NCBI GenBank assembly: GCA_018815145.1
Contig: JAHIYL010000047.1
Location: 1 to 14,369 of the forward strand
DNA length: 14,369 nucleotides
Reading direction: 5' to 3'
Origin: Nanobdellota archaeon
GTDB taxonomy: Archaea > Nanobdellota > Nanobdellia > Woesearchaeales > GW2011-AR15
Positions within the stretch are counted from its first letter, which is position 1, and each line of letters starts with the position of its first letter. The notes below the pieces were generated by a model. The model was not told the DNA's origin. It saw only the letters and a program-made list of their open reading frames with translations, and made no database searches. Below are positions 6,519 to 13,738 of the stretch, one piece after another. A program made the translations under genes and the position numbers.

Positions 6519-7395
6519 TTATTTAATTGCACTCTTATATATTTCGTCAATATAACTGTTTGTAGCTGGAGGTTCAAATGCCCTTTGCATAGGTCTTTCC
6601 ATCTTTAGTATTTCATCCAATTCCTCAATATCTCTGGTTCCTGCATAAACCATCCTAACATTGCCTATTCCTGAATGACAGGTTACAAGTTTTTTATTTC
6701 CTTCAATCCACTCATTGAGATACTTGGAATCACTGTCGATTTCAAAGCCTAGCTTGTAATAGAATTTGACTTGCGATTCAGTATTTCCATCGTGGCTGCA
6801 AGTATGCCCTTCAGTTATTCCAATAGACTTGTGATAAGAATCAACATGTTTATGTTCGCACCGGGCATCTAGGAAAATTATGACATCGTCAAGATTATTT
6901 CCTTCCAGTTCTTCAGCCTTTAGTATATCCCTAACCATCTGTGTGATCATCCTGCCACCTACACTGTTTCTCTCATATTTTTCTCTTGTAAAAACCTTAG
7001 ATATCTGATACTCAATTCTGTTATAATCAGAATCTGCAGCAACAAGATTTTTGTGGAGATTTGCACCTGAAATAACATTCAAACCAGCTGTTCTGGCATA
7101 ATTCTTCAGGTTTATCTAACACTGCATCTGATATCAAATGATTCATTTGAAGCTCAAGATGACTTGCTTCAATATATTTTTCTATCAAGGAGAACGCATA
7201 CTCAGGTAATGGAGGCAAACATCTAATCTTAGATATTGTATTCAAGCCTTCAAGCATGTGTATGCTGTACCAAAAATCCTTTAATTTATCATCATCTTTT
7301 GTATTCGAACCTCTATAAAATGGGCCTATCTCTTGGTTTACGATTGGCCAATACTAGCTAGTGGCTGGTATATAATGTTCTGAAATCTCATCCAT
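6519..7395 (-). pseudogene. GNAT-like acetyltransferase pseudogene (internal TAG and +1 shift)
   Basis: Three open pieces on the minus strand join into one gene of about 292 codons. From ATG 7395 the frame reads MDEISEHYIPATS then TAG (7356-7354). It continues in the same frame as YWPIVNQEIGPF and on through a second open stretch (from ATG 7257) to ...VLDKPEE. One extra base near 7100-7101 then shifts the frame; the next reads YARTAGLNVISGAN and is open to the TAA at 6519. The 877-base total is one more than a multiple of three, as expected for a single insertion. Residues after YNRIEYQISKVF include ERNSVGGRMI, resembling the GNAT CoA loop, and FYYKLGFE, resembling the GNAT motif B strand-helix; the assignment is tentative. 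The longest uninterrupted piece (187 codons from ATG 7082) lacks the N-terminal part. A good TATA box upstream indicates that the gene was once, or still is, transcribed. Confidence 0.6.
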
Positions 7396-7440
7396 GTTAA
7401 TTTTTGCCTCATTAGGCGTAGGACCTATTCAAGTCTAAAC

Positions 7441-7456
7441 ATTTTATATATAAATG
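7441..7456 (-). promoter_or_regulatory. TATA-box promoter of the GNAT-like pseudogene
   Basis: On the minus strand, acatttatatataaaa is a strong TATA box centred near 7448. The expected start near 7420 leaves a leader of about 25 bases before ATG 7395. Another ATG at 7412 opens only a 24-codon frame that does not join the pseudogene. Confidence 0.45.
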
Positions 7457-7506
7457 TATTCTAAAGAATTAGCAATGCTCTACTTACATTGATTTCATAT
7501 CCTCAA

Positions 7507-8259
7507 TTAGCCATACTTTTTCCTAAGGTTATCAAGCACTCCGATAAGATCAAAAGACTTGAGCATGTCAATGCCTGTCTCTTCCTTATAGAATTCTGAG
7601 AGATTCACCTTCCTGCTGTGCTCTATCCTAAGTAATAGCTTCTCTGTATCATATCCTCTTTTAGCCAGCCGGATACGGCCTTCTTTCTCAAGCTTCTCTA
7701 TCAACTCGGATTTTTTTCTGGCAAGCATCTTTGATGCGATATTAAAATAAAATGCCTGGCCATATCTCTGTTCAAGAATTGTAAATAACCCTTTTCCTGA
7801 TTCAACAAAAGGCCAGTCTTTCTCCTCAACCGGACACAGGCGGTTATTCACTATCAATATTTTATCTGTTTCTCCTGTCAGCATTGATGCAGTCTTGTGG
7901 AGGCAGGGAAACTGTCGGCATATCCAGGGCCTATCAGGATATATTGTACATCTGTCGGTCTCATGGAAGGGGCATTCTCCTTTGTCAAATGAATAATTCA
8001 GAATGATTGCCTGGTCATTCTTCAGGTCAAAATTCATGCTGGTAGGAACGATTTTCCTGTTTGAACCGATTTCTGCCAGCTTTTTTTTCAGTGCCTCTGC
8101 CTCCCAATCATAGAGCGTCATGAACCTTTGGTTCATCACAAATTTTTTTTCTGCACCAAAGAACGCGCCTTCAAAGGTCCTGCTGTTTTCACTCACAAAT
8201 TTTTTGCAGCAATTGCCGCAGTTGCTGCACACGAATTTTTTTGCTGTCATCTTACTCAT
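7507..8259 (-). CDS. YkgJ-like CxxCxxCC cysteine-cluster protein
   Basis: A 250-residue protein of the zinc- or iron-binding cysteine-cluster family (YkgJ/UPF0153-like). The N-terminal cluster is CSNCGNCC (Cys11, 14, 17, 18). The second half of the site is CPFHETDRCTIYPDRPWICR then FPC (Cys96, 104, 114, 119), with the typical YPxRPxxCRxFPC block; Cys142 is an extra conserved-looking residue. These eight Cys probably bind metal in one small domain. The C-terminal ~110 residues are helical and Lys/Glu-rich and extend well beyond the usual core. No membrane segment or signal is present. The ATG at 8259 lies one base after the dihydroorotase stop, so the gene is the second cistron of that operon and is probably translated by coupling; no Shine-Dalgarno site is seen. 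An internal ATG at 8250 is possible. The biochemical role of the family is not settled. Confidence 0.8.
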   Translation of the reverse strand: MSKMTAKKFVCSNCGNCCKKFVSENSRTFEGAFFGAEKKFVMNQRFMTLYDWEAEALKKKLAEIGSNRKIVPTSMNFDLKNDQAIILNYSFDKGECPFHETDRCTIYPDRPWICRQFPCLHKTASMLTGETDKILIVNNRLCPVEEKDWPFVESGKGLFTILEQRYGQAFYFNIASKMLARKKSELIEKLEKEGRIRLAKRGYDTEKLLLRIEHSRKVNLSEFYKEETGIDMLKSFDLIGVLDNLRKKYG

Positions 8260-8260
8260 A

Positions 8261-9577
8261 TTAAAAATATTGTACTTCTTTGCCCTTTGCAGTTCCGATT
8301 ATCCTGCCATCCTCAAAAATAACTTTTCCGTTCACAATTGTCATCACCGGCCAGCCTTTCAGCACCCTGCCTTCAAAAGGGCTCCATCTGCTCTTTGTAA
8401 ACAATTCATCTTTTTTGACCTCTTTTTCCAGGTCCATGTCAACTATAACAATGTCAGCATCATAGCCAATCTTAAGTTCTCCTTTGTTTTTTATTGAAAA
8501 AATTTTGGCAGGATTTTTGGAAGTCAGTTCAACAAGCTTTTCCATTGCTAAATGTCCATTGTTGACTTCATTCAAGAGCATTGGCAGGAATGTGTCCAGA
8601 TGCGGAAGCCCTGATGGGGCTTCAAGGAATGGCTGTGATTTTTCCTCAAGCGTATGCGGAGCATGGTCAGTTGAAAGCATGTCAATGGAGCCATTCCTGA
8701 CACCTCTCCAGAGTGCTTTTTTGTCTTCAATAGACCTTACCGGCGGATTCATCTTTGCCAGTGCTCCCTTATTCTCCAGGTCCTCCCTGGTCAGGAACAG
8801 ATAGCTCGGTGTGGTGTCGCAAGTCATATCCAATCCTTTTTTTTTTGCATCTTCAACAAGTGCAAGTGCCTCTTTTGTGGATAGGTGCGTGATATTTATC
8901 CTTGTATCATATTTCTCAGCCATGTCAATGCAGAACCTTACTGCTGCTGCTTCAGATTCATTTGGCCTTGCATCAGAATGAACAAGAGGATCAGTACGGC
9001 CTTTATGAAGTTCTTTGTGTTCCCTGTTGATCCCTGCATCTTCAGCATGTATAGAGACAATCTTCTTTGTTCCTGCCAATATCTCAAAAGCTTTTTCCTG
9101 GAGTTCTCTGGATTGCAGGCTCAAATCACCGGTAGTGACATCCATTATTAGCTTATAACCACAGACAAAGCTCTTTACTTCTTCAAGTTCATCCAGGTTG
9201 TTCTCTGAGATCCCAAAGAAAAGCCCGAAATTCACGATTGATTGTTCAGATGCAATCTTCCTCTTATTTTCCAGTGCTTTTCCTGAGACTGTAAGTTCAG
9301 AATTGTTGACCATATCAAAGACAGTTGTCACCCCGCCATGGGCAGCTGCCATAGAACCGGTCATCCAGTCTTCCTTATATGCCTGCTCCATATCACGCAT
9401 ATGGACGTGCACATCGATTATACCGGGAATGACTAACTTTCCTGAAGCATTGATTATCCTTCCGGCCTGATGCGCCTGAACAGAAATATCCTTGATCAAA
9501 CCATCATCAACAAATATGTTTTTTTCAATGAATTTTCCATCAACCAGAATTTTTGCATTTGTTATCAGTAATGACAT
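8261..9577 (-). CDS. pyrC: Dihydroorotase
   Basis: A 438-residue amidohydrolase that reversibly cyclises N-carbamoyl-aspartate to dihydroorotate, the third step of de novo pyrimidine synthesis. Motifs in order: PGIIDVHVHMRD (His57, His59) for the first metal; Lys142 in YKLIMDVTTG, the expected carboxylated lysine; His177 in SIHAED; His231 in ITHLST; Asp304 in STDHAPHTLEEK, the catalytic aspartate with the characteristic DHAPH signature. SDARPNESEA (201-210) and PSGLPHLDT (321-329) are typical of dihydroorotases rather than hydantoinases. One oddity is TPSY at 256-259, where TPHH or TPHY is usual. The length fits the class I enzyme. The ATG at 9577 is about 25 bases from a TATA box, so a leaderless mRNA is expected. 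It is co-transcribed with the cysteine-cluster gene; no other pyrimidine gene is near. A related cyclic amidohydrolase is less likely. Confidence 0.9.
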   Translation of the reverse strand: MSLLITNAKILVDGKFIEKNIFVDDGLIKDISVQAHQAGRIINASGKLVIPGIIDVHVHMRDMEQAYKEDWMTGSMAAAHGGVTTVFDMVNNSELTVSGKALENKRKIASEQSIVNFGLFFGISENNLDELEEVKSFVCGYKLIMDVTTGDLSLQSRELQEKAFEILAGTKKIVSIHAEDAGINREHKELHKGRTDPLVHSDARPNESEAAAVRFCIDMAEKYDTRINITHLSTKEALALVEDAKKKGLDMTCDTTPSYLFLTREDLENKGALAKMNPPVRSIEDKKALWRGVRNGSIDMLSTDHAPHTLEEKSQPFLEAPSGLPHLDTFLPMLLNEVNNGHLAMEKLVELTSKNPAKIFSIKNKGELKIGYDADIVIVDMDLEKEVKKDELFTKSRWSPFEGRVLKGWPVMTIVNGKVIFEDGRIIGTAKGKEVQYF

Positions 9578-9591
9578 AGCCAGGTAAAATT

Positions 9592-9608
9592 GATTTTATT
9601 ATAAAAAG
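9592..9608 (-). promoter_or_regulatory. TATA-box promoter of the pyrC-ykgJ operon
   Basis: On the minus strand the element ctttttataataaaatc is centred about 25-27 bases before ATG 9577, again predicting a leaderless transcript. Confidence 0.5.
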
Positions 9609-9627
9609 TTTGTTGAAAATGCCCCGG

Positions 9628-9643
9628 TGAATCCATAGATTCA
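9628..9643 (-). terminator. Small hairpin abutting the membrane-protein stop codon
   Basis: Arms tgaatc and gattca pair perfectly over six bases around a four-base loop, directly beside the TGA of the membrane-protein gene. No T-run follows closely on the minus strand, so termination activity is doubtful. Confidence 0.25.
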
Positions 9644-10213
9644 TCAGACAGCCATCAAACCATAGAAAAAATTGCCCAGCAGGGAATAGAATATGAACCA
9701 GAAAACAAAGTCAGAGACCATGCTGATGTTCTTGTGAAGCGAACCAAAATCCCTGAATAACAATAGATTGATGACATACAATGAAACCAGCCTGAATACA
9801 AGCACTATCTTTCCTGCAGTCACAACAGGCAGGAATCGAAGATAATCAATAATGAACACCTGCAGAAAGAGCGTCAGGCTGACAAGGATCTTGAAATGAG
9901 TGAATTTACCTGAAAAAGGCATTGTGACAAGATGCACAACAGCAAGGATGATTCCTGCAGAGGTATCGTATGCAAAAGTGCACATGAAAACTGCAAAATC
10001 TGTTATCTTGATGGGATTGAAAAATTCCCATTGTGTCTTCAGATATGTCAGCAGCAGGTCGATCGCAATAAAAAAAATCAGGAAGAACATCCTTTTATAC
10101 CTGAAAAAAAAGACCAGACCAAGGAACAGAAGAAAAACTATTCTTATATTTATTTTAGAAAGATCCTTCTTGAAATTGAAAGTTGTCTTCTTTTTCTTGA
10201 TTTTTCTTTTCAT
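9644..10213 (-). CDS. Small polytopic membrane protein of unknown function
   Basis: A 189-residue integral membrane protein that I cannot assign. It begins with a strongly basic segment (MKRKIKKKKT), expected to stay in the cytoplasm by the positive-inside rule. About six hydrophobic stretches follow: roughly 24-37, 42-57, 69-99, 106-125, 129-152 and 165-186. The third contains polar and small residues (KITDFAVFMCTFAYDTSAG). The size and helix number recall ECF-type substrate-binding membrane components, but I see no sequence signature for that. The ATG at 10213 is preferred over the in-frame TTG at 10282 because a TATA box stands about 31 bases before it and because the extra 23 residues look unlike a protein start. 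It lies divergent to the ABC transporter operon, and the region between them holds two dyads, so joint regulation is possible. Confidence 0.72.
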   Translation of the reverse strand: MKRKIKKKKTTFNFKKDLSKINIRIVFLLFLGLVFFFRYKRMFFLIFFIAIDLLLTYLKTQWEFFNPIKITDFAVFMCTFAYDTSAGIILAVVHLVTMPFSGKFTHFKILVSLTLFLQVFIIDYLRFLPVVTAGKIVLVFRLVSLYVINLLLFRDFGSLHKNISMVSDFVFWFIFYSLLGNFFYGLMAV

Positions 10214-10235
10214 CGGTAGAAAGGAAATGGTTTTT

Positions 10236-10250
10236 TTAATAAAAATATAT
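10236..10250 (-). promoter_or_regulatory. TATA-box promoter of the membrane-protein gene
   Basis: On the minus strand the element atatatttttattaa is centred about 31 bases before ATG 10213, giving a nearly leaderless transcript. This supports ATG 10213 as the start. Confidence 0.4.
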
Positions 10251-10291
10251 TGCTGACATACGGATGTCTCCTCCAAATCCAAAATATACTA

Positions 10292-10322
10292 AACCTTAAG
10301 AATTTTTTCGAATTCTAAGGTT
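10292..10322. repeat. Inverted repeat in the divergent region upstream of the ABC operon
   Basis: Arms aaccttaagaatt (10292-10304) and aattctaaggtt (10311-10322) pair over twelve bases with a single bulged A, around a six-base centre. It lies between two divergent promoters, so it is more likely an operator than a terminator. Confidence 0.45.
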
Positions 10323-10324
10323 GG

Positions 10325-10361
10325 TATATATCGTTCACAAATAGTTGTGAACCAATATATT
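10325..10361. promoter_or_regulatory. Extended dyad (candidate operator) overlapping the ABC promoter
   Basis: The core is a perfect 8-4-8 palindrome, gttcacaa (10333-10340), atag, ttgtgaac (10345-10352). The symmetry extends outward: both half-sites read roughly atatat-(c/tg)-gttcacaa when oriented alike, giving about 16-base half-sites with one gap and one mismatch. The right half-site runs directly into the TATA box of the ABC operon, so a dimeric DNA-binding protein bound here would compete with TBP/TFB. No regulator gene is adjacent. Confidence 0.5.
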
Positions 10362-10364
10362 TAA
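10354..10364 (+). promoter_or_regulatory. TATA-box promoter of the ABC export operon
   Basis: The element aatatatttaa is centred near 10359, about 32 bases before ATG 10391. The expected transcript start is within about six bases of the ATG, so the leader is minimal. It overlaps the right half of the dyad. Confidence 0.5.
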
Positions 10365-10390
10365 TAACTCCCTCGTCTCCTCAATCAAAT

Positions 10391-11125
10391 ATGGGGGCGC
10401 ATATTGAACTTACAAATATATCTAAATCCTTTGGAAGGAACAGAATCCTTTCAAGGCTAAATCTTACAATCAATAAAGGAGAAATCTATGGACTCATAGG
10501 GCCTTCCGGGTGCGGGAAATCAACCCTGATGAAGATTCTTCTCGGCATCTATGAACCGGATTCAGGCAAAATATCCATCAATGACAGAGATTATACAGAG
10601 AATATCGCTAAGATAAGAAATTTTGTCGGTTTCACAACCCAGGAGAATTCATTCTATGGAAAGCTTACTGTGTATGAGAACATGAGGTATTATGCTAACC
10701 TTTATTCACTGAAAAGAAAGAAGATGAGGGATCATCTTGAAACCATATTAAGGGATGTTGAGCTTTTCAGTGCCAGAAAGACTTTGGCAGACAATATATC
10801 AGGGGGGATGAAACGAAGGCTTGATTTTGCAATCTCCCTGATACATGATCCGGACATTCTCGTCCTTGATGAGCCTACAACAGGCCTTGATCCTCTACTT
10901 GTTGCCCAGTTCTGGCAGGTTGTCAGAAAAGTCCAGGAACGGGGCAAGACTGTACTTGTTAGCTCCCACATCTTTTCTGAGATCGAAGAATCATGCACTA
11001 AAGTAGGTATCATGAACAAAGGAACAATAGTACACGAGATTGATATGACTAAAAATACAAAGACCGGGAAATCAAAAAGACCTGCAAAACTGTACCCTAT
11101 CTTCAAGAGGTATATTGAAAAATGA
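10391..11125 (+). CDS. ABC transporter ATP-binding protein (ABC-2/NatA type)
   Basis: A 244-residue ATPase subunit with all nucleotide-binding motifs: Walker A GPSGCGKST at 37-45, Q-loop Gln84 (FTTQENSFYGKLTV), signature NISGGMKRR at 135-143, Walker B DILVLDEP at 155-162 with D-loop TGLDP, and H-loop His193 (SSHIF). The ISGGMKRR form of the signature is typical of the export ATPases that pair with ABC-2 permeases (drug, sodium or polysaccharide exporters). The last 30 residues are basic and outside the core domain. Its TGA overlaps the ATG of the permease gene (ATGA), so the two are translationally coupled and surely form one transporter. The ATG at 10391 fits the TATA spacing. The substrate cannot be told from the ATPase. 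Confidence 0.92.
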   Translation: MGAHIELTNISKSFGRNRILSRLNLTINKGEIYGLIGPSGCGKSTLMKILLGIYEPDSGKISINDRDYTENIAKIRNFVGFTTQENSFYGKLTVYENMRYYANLYSLKRKKMRDHLETILRDVELFSARKTLADNISGGMKRRLDFAISLIHDPDILVLDEPTTGLDPLLVAQFWQVVRKVQERGKTVLVSSHIFSEIEESCTKVGIMNKGTIVHEIDMTKNTKTGKSKRPAKLYPIFKRYIEK

Positions 11126-13059
11126 TCAGATGGATGATGAAGCTGTATTTTGAGCTGTATAAGAATTTTAAGCTCATATTCAGAAACATATCTTCAATCG
11201 CTCTCCTCATACTCGGCCCGCTCACACTCATCCTACTTATTGGATTTGCATTTTCAGGGGATTCAGTACATGGGATCCAGATAGGTGTTAAGACAGATGA
11301 TTTTAAGGCGCTCAGTCCTATCATCTCAAATTTTACTGGCATCGGAGAAGTGATAGAATATGAATATATTGAACCCTGCATCTCAGATATGCAGCATGAG
11401 AAGACTCACATATGCCTTGAGTTTTCAGATGAATTCATGAAATATCAGGATGATGAGACCATTCCCTCTGGCCAGATCCTGTTCTATTACGACAATTCAA
11501 GAAAAAAGATATCAACGGCAATAGTTAACCAGATCTCAGAATTCATGGGCCTGACATCAGAAGAGATAAGCATTGAATCTGCAAAGACAATCTTCCAGAA
11601 CATTGAGACCCTTGTTGTATTCTTAGGTGATAGGTCAAGTGATATTGATACCTTGGTACAGGAAAGCTATTCACTGCAGTATGACCTGATTGAAAGGAAG
11701 AAAAAGCTGATTGAATTTCGAAGCGAGTTTCTTCCAAAGTATTATTCCATAAAAAGGATTCAGGCAAGGATAAACAATTTATCATCATCGCTAAATGAAT
11801 CATATAGTGCACTCAATTCAGAGATAATACTGCTGGATTCTGAACTGACACAGATATCTGATTTACTAACAAATTCTGTGCCCAGCATTGCACTACCTAA
11901 ATATTATATCTATGAACAAAATGATACCTATCAGCTCACAGCGAATCTCTCACAAATATATGCTCTTGAAACACAATACAATCTCACAAGCATCCCATAT
12001 TTTAATCTTACAAATTACACTCTTGTCAATCCATCCTACTTGATTGTCAATAACAAGACAGATAATATTACAGTGGACTTGTCATCAATTACACCTGAGC
12101 AGTATAAAATTCTTGCAGTCTCATCAGCATTGTCACGTATTGATTCACTTCACACAATAATCTATGATTTTTCAGGAACTGCTGGCGAACTCTTCAACAG
12201 ATACAATGAGATAAATTCAGAGTTTGATTCTATGGTTGTCCTGCTGGATGAATTCAAGGACATGCTTGATGATGAGATAGATTCAATTGATATATATCTC
12301 ATCAAGATAGATTCTGCTGTAGCAAATATCCTTGAACTCAACCAGACCCTTAACCAGAACCTTGTGAAGCTATCAAGGCTCAATCCCAGCCTTGCAGAAA
12401 AACTGATAAAGCCTATTGTGCAGTCGCTTGAACCCATTTTGTCCGGCCTGCGTGACATAGAACTCGTCTTTCCAACTCTGATCTCTCTGGTCATCGTCTT
12501 CATATCAATGCTCTTTGCAAATATAGTGACTCTCTCTGAGCTGAATTCCAAAGCATATCTAAGGAATCTGATAGCACCGGTCAGTCCGATCCTCTTCACA
12601 TTCGGCTTATTGTTCACAAATCTCTTTGTGATAATGTTTCAGGTGATCGTTCTGCTATTTGTAGGACAATACAGATTCCATATCCGGGTTTTCAATAATT
12701 TTGGAGAGATCCTTCTTGTGTGTGCACTGCTCTCATTTATATTCATATTCCTGGGAATGATTGTTGCATATCTTTTCAAGAGCGAACAGACAAGCATACT
12801 TGTGGCGACATTCTCTGCAATCTCATTTTTCCTTTTCAGTGATATAATAGCGCCTCTTGAATCAATGCCGCCGCTGGCAACTCAAATCGCGTCAATGAAT
12901 CCATTTGTGCTCTCGCAAGGCATATTTAAGAAGATAATCCTCTATGAAATACCGATTGGCCTTATGCCGGAAGAGATGGGCGCATTGGTAGTTTATTTTG
13001 TTTTAGGATTGATTTTATTGACAGTGGTATCAGTGATGAGCAATAAGAAGAAAGCATGA
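11122..13059 (+). CDS. ABC-2 type permease with large glycosylation-site-rich ectodomain
   Basis: A 645-residue membrane subunit. One N-terminal helix (about 23-45) is followed by a ~400-residue segment expected outside the cell, then a C-terminal bundle of about six helices beginning near 447 and ending near 640, as in ABC-2/YhgE-like exporters. The ectodomain has coiled-coil-like stretches (about 155-260 and 350-430). It carries eleven N-x-S/T sequons with no Pro at x: N70, N219, N225, N267, N275, N287, N295, N298, N311, N315 and N407, nine of them between 219 and 315. Dense sequons fit archaeal N-glycosylation of an exposed surface. The conserved-looking C-terminal part includes SMNPFVLSQGIFK (591-603). 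The start overlaps the ATPase stop by four bases. The substrate is unknown; the ectodomain may contact the S-layer, the envelope or another cell. Confidence 0.88.
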   Translation: MIRWMMKLYFELYKNFKLIFRNISSIALLILGPLTLILLIGFAFSGDSVHGIQIGVKTDDFKALSPIISNFTGIGEVIEYEYIEPCISDMQHEKTHICLEFSDEFMKYQDDETIPSGQILFYYDNSRKKISTAIVNQISEFMGLTSEEISIESAKTIFQNIETLVVFLGDRSSDIDTLVQESYSLQYDLIERKKKLIEFRSEFLPKYYSIKRIQARINNLSSSLNESYSALNSEIILLDSELTQISDLLTNSVPSIALPKYYIYEQNDTYQLTANLSQIYALETQYNLTSIPYFNLTNYTLVNPSYLIVNNKTDNITVDLSSITPEQYKILAVSSALSRIDSLHTIIYDFSGTAGELFNRYNEINSEFDSMVVLLDEFKDMLDDEIDSIDIYLIKIDSAVANILELNQTLNQNLVKLSRLNPSLAEKLIKPIVQSLEPILSGLRDIELVFPTLISLVIVFISMLFANIVTLSELNSKAYLRNLIAPVSPILFTFGLLFTNLFVIMFQVIVLLFVGQYRFHIRVFNNFGEILLVCALLSFIFIFLGMIVAYLFKSEQTSILVATFSAISFFLFSDIIAPLESMPPLATQIASMNPFVLSQGIFKKIILYEIPIGLMPEEMGALVVYFVLGLILLTVVSVMSNKKKA

Positions 13060-13108
13060 TTGATTCTTTGAATAACGCAGGACAGAAGGGCATTTGACTG
13101 CGTGTAAT

Positions 13109-13738
13109 TTATTTTTTACTTGCTTTATTGAATAACGGTAAATATAAAGGGTTTAAATCATCTGCACTAAGATATTTGGTGAGATTATGAGGTGTTTTTA
13201 TAACTATTGCTTCTCCTTTTTGTCTAACTACAAGATTACTATTTTTATAACACTCATAGAGTGCATCAATAAGTATTGGTTCGTATTTATTCAATTCTTT
13301 ATGTACTGCATCAGAAAAAATAATTTTAGTTAGGATTTCTTTGTTTAGTCTGTGAGTATGTATAAATCTTTCAATTATTTTGGAAATAATGACAAGAGTA
13401 CCTTTACCATAATTAAGGAGTACTTCATCTGATAAATCTTCAAACATAAAGTATATATTTGCTGCAAAAGATGATTCTTCTCTTTTGTATATTTCAATTT
13501 CGAAATGCGGTAAATTGCCTTTATGTGTTTTTGAATCACTTTCCCTATCTTTCCCAATACCTAATTTGAATTTAATCAAATGGCCTTCTTTTGTATCTGC
13601 TTGTCTAATTTTTAAATTTACAGCAAAGATGTCATCTTCAATATCTTGAGACAAAACTATTCTAAATGTGAAGGGTCCTTCTTCAATAATATTATCTTTG
13701 TCAGGAAAATATTGTTCAAGCTCTGCTATATCAATCAA
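13109..13738 (-). CDS. Hypothetical protein, partner of the HEPN gene
   Basis: A 209-residue protein that I do not recognise. It has no membrane segment or signal. The first ~100 residues alternate as beta strands (FTFRIVLS, LIKFKLGIG, HFEIEIYKREE) and contain HKGNLPHFEIEI at 72-83, a His-rich turn of the sort seen in nucleic-acid-binding or nuclease-like small domains; this is only a resemblance. The rest is mostly helical and basic. The start is the TTG at 13738, which overlaps the TGA of the upstream HEPN gene (TTGA); no ATG is available between the preceding in-frame stop and that point. Base composition is far more A/T-rich than that of the transporter genes beside it, and codons ending in A or T dominate, which hints at horizontal transfer of the pair. 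It is convergent with the ABC operon. A role as antitoxin or toxin partner is inferred from context only. Confidence 0.7.
   Translation of the reverse strand: MIDIAELEQYFPDKDNIIEEGPFTFRIVLSQDIEDDIFAVNLKIRQADTKEGHLIKFKLGIGKDRESDSKTHKGNLPHFEIEIYKREESSFAANIYFMFEDLSDEVLLNYGKGTLVIISKIIERFIHTHRLNKEILTKIIFSDAVHKELNKYEPILIDALYECYKNSNLVVRQKGEAIVIKTPHNLTKYLSADDLNPLYLPLFNKASKK

Noticed and set aside
4450..7490. Shared ctacttacat at about 4450 and 7480
   Set aside because: A single 10-base match between two A/T-rich intergenic regions is within chance expectation; no further alignment supports it.
10214..10282. N-terminal extension of the membrane protein from TTG 10282
   Set aside because: It would start upstream of the likely TATA box at 10236-10250, and the added residues do not look like a membrane-protein N-terminus.
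13060..13108. Hairpin terminator between the ABC operon and the convergent gene
   Set aside because: No convincing inverted repeat; the only T-run (13111-13117) lies inside the end of the opposite gene, so a terminator is possible but not supported.
13068..13137. Direct repeat ttgaataacg at 13068-13077 and 13128-13137, at the composition boundary
   Set aside because: It could be an insertion-site duplication, but a 10-mer repeat in A/T-rich DNA of this length is expected by chance, and the second copy is inside a coding region.
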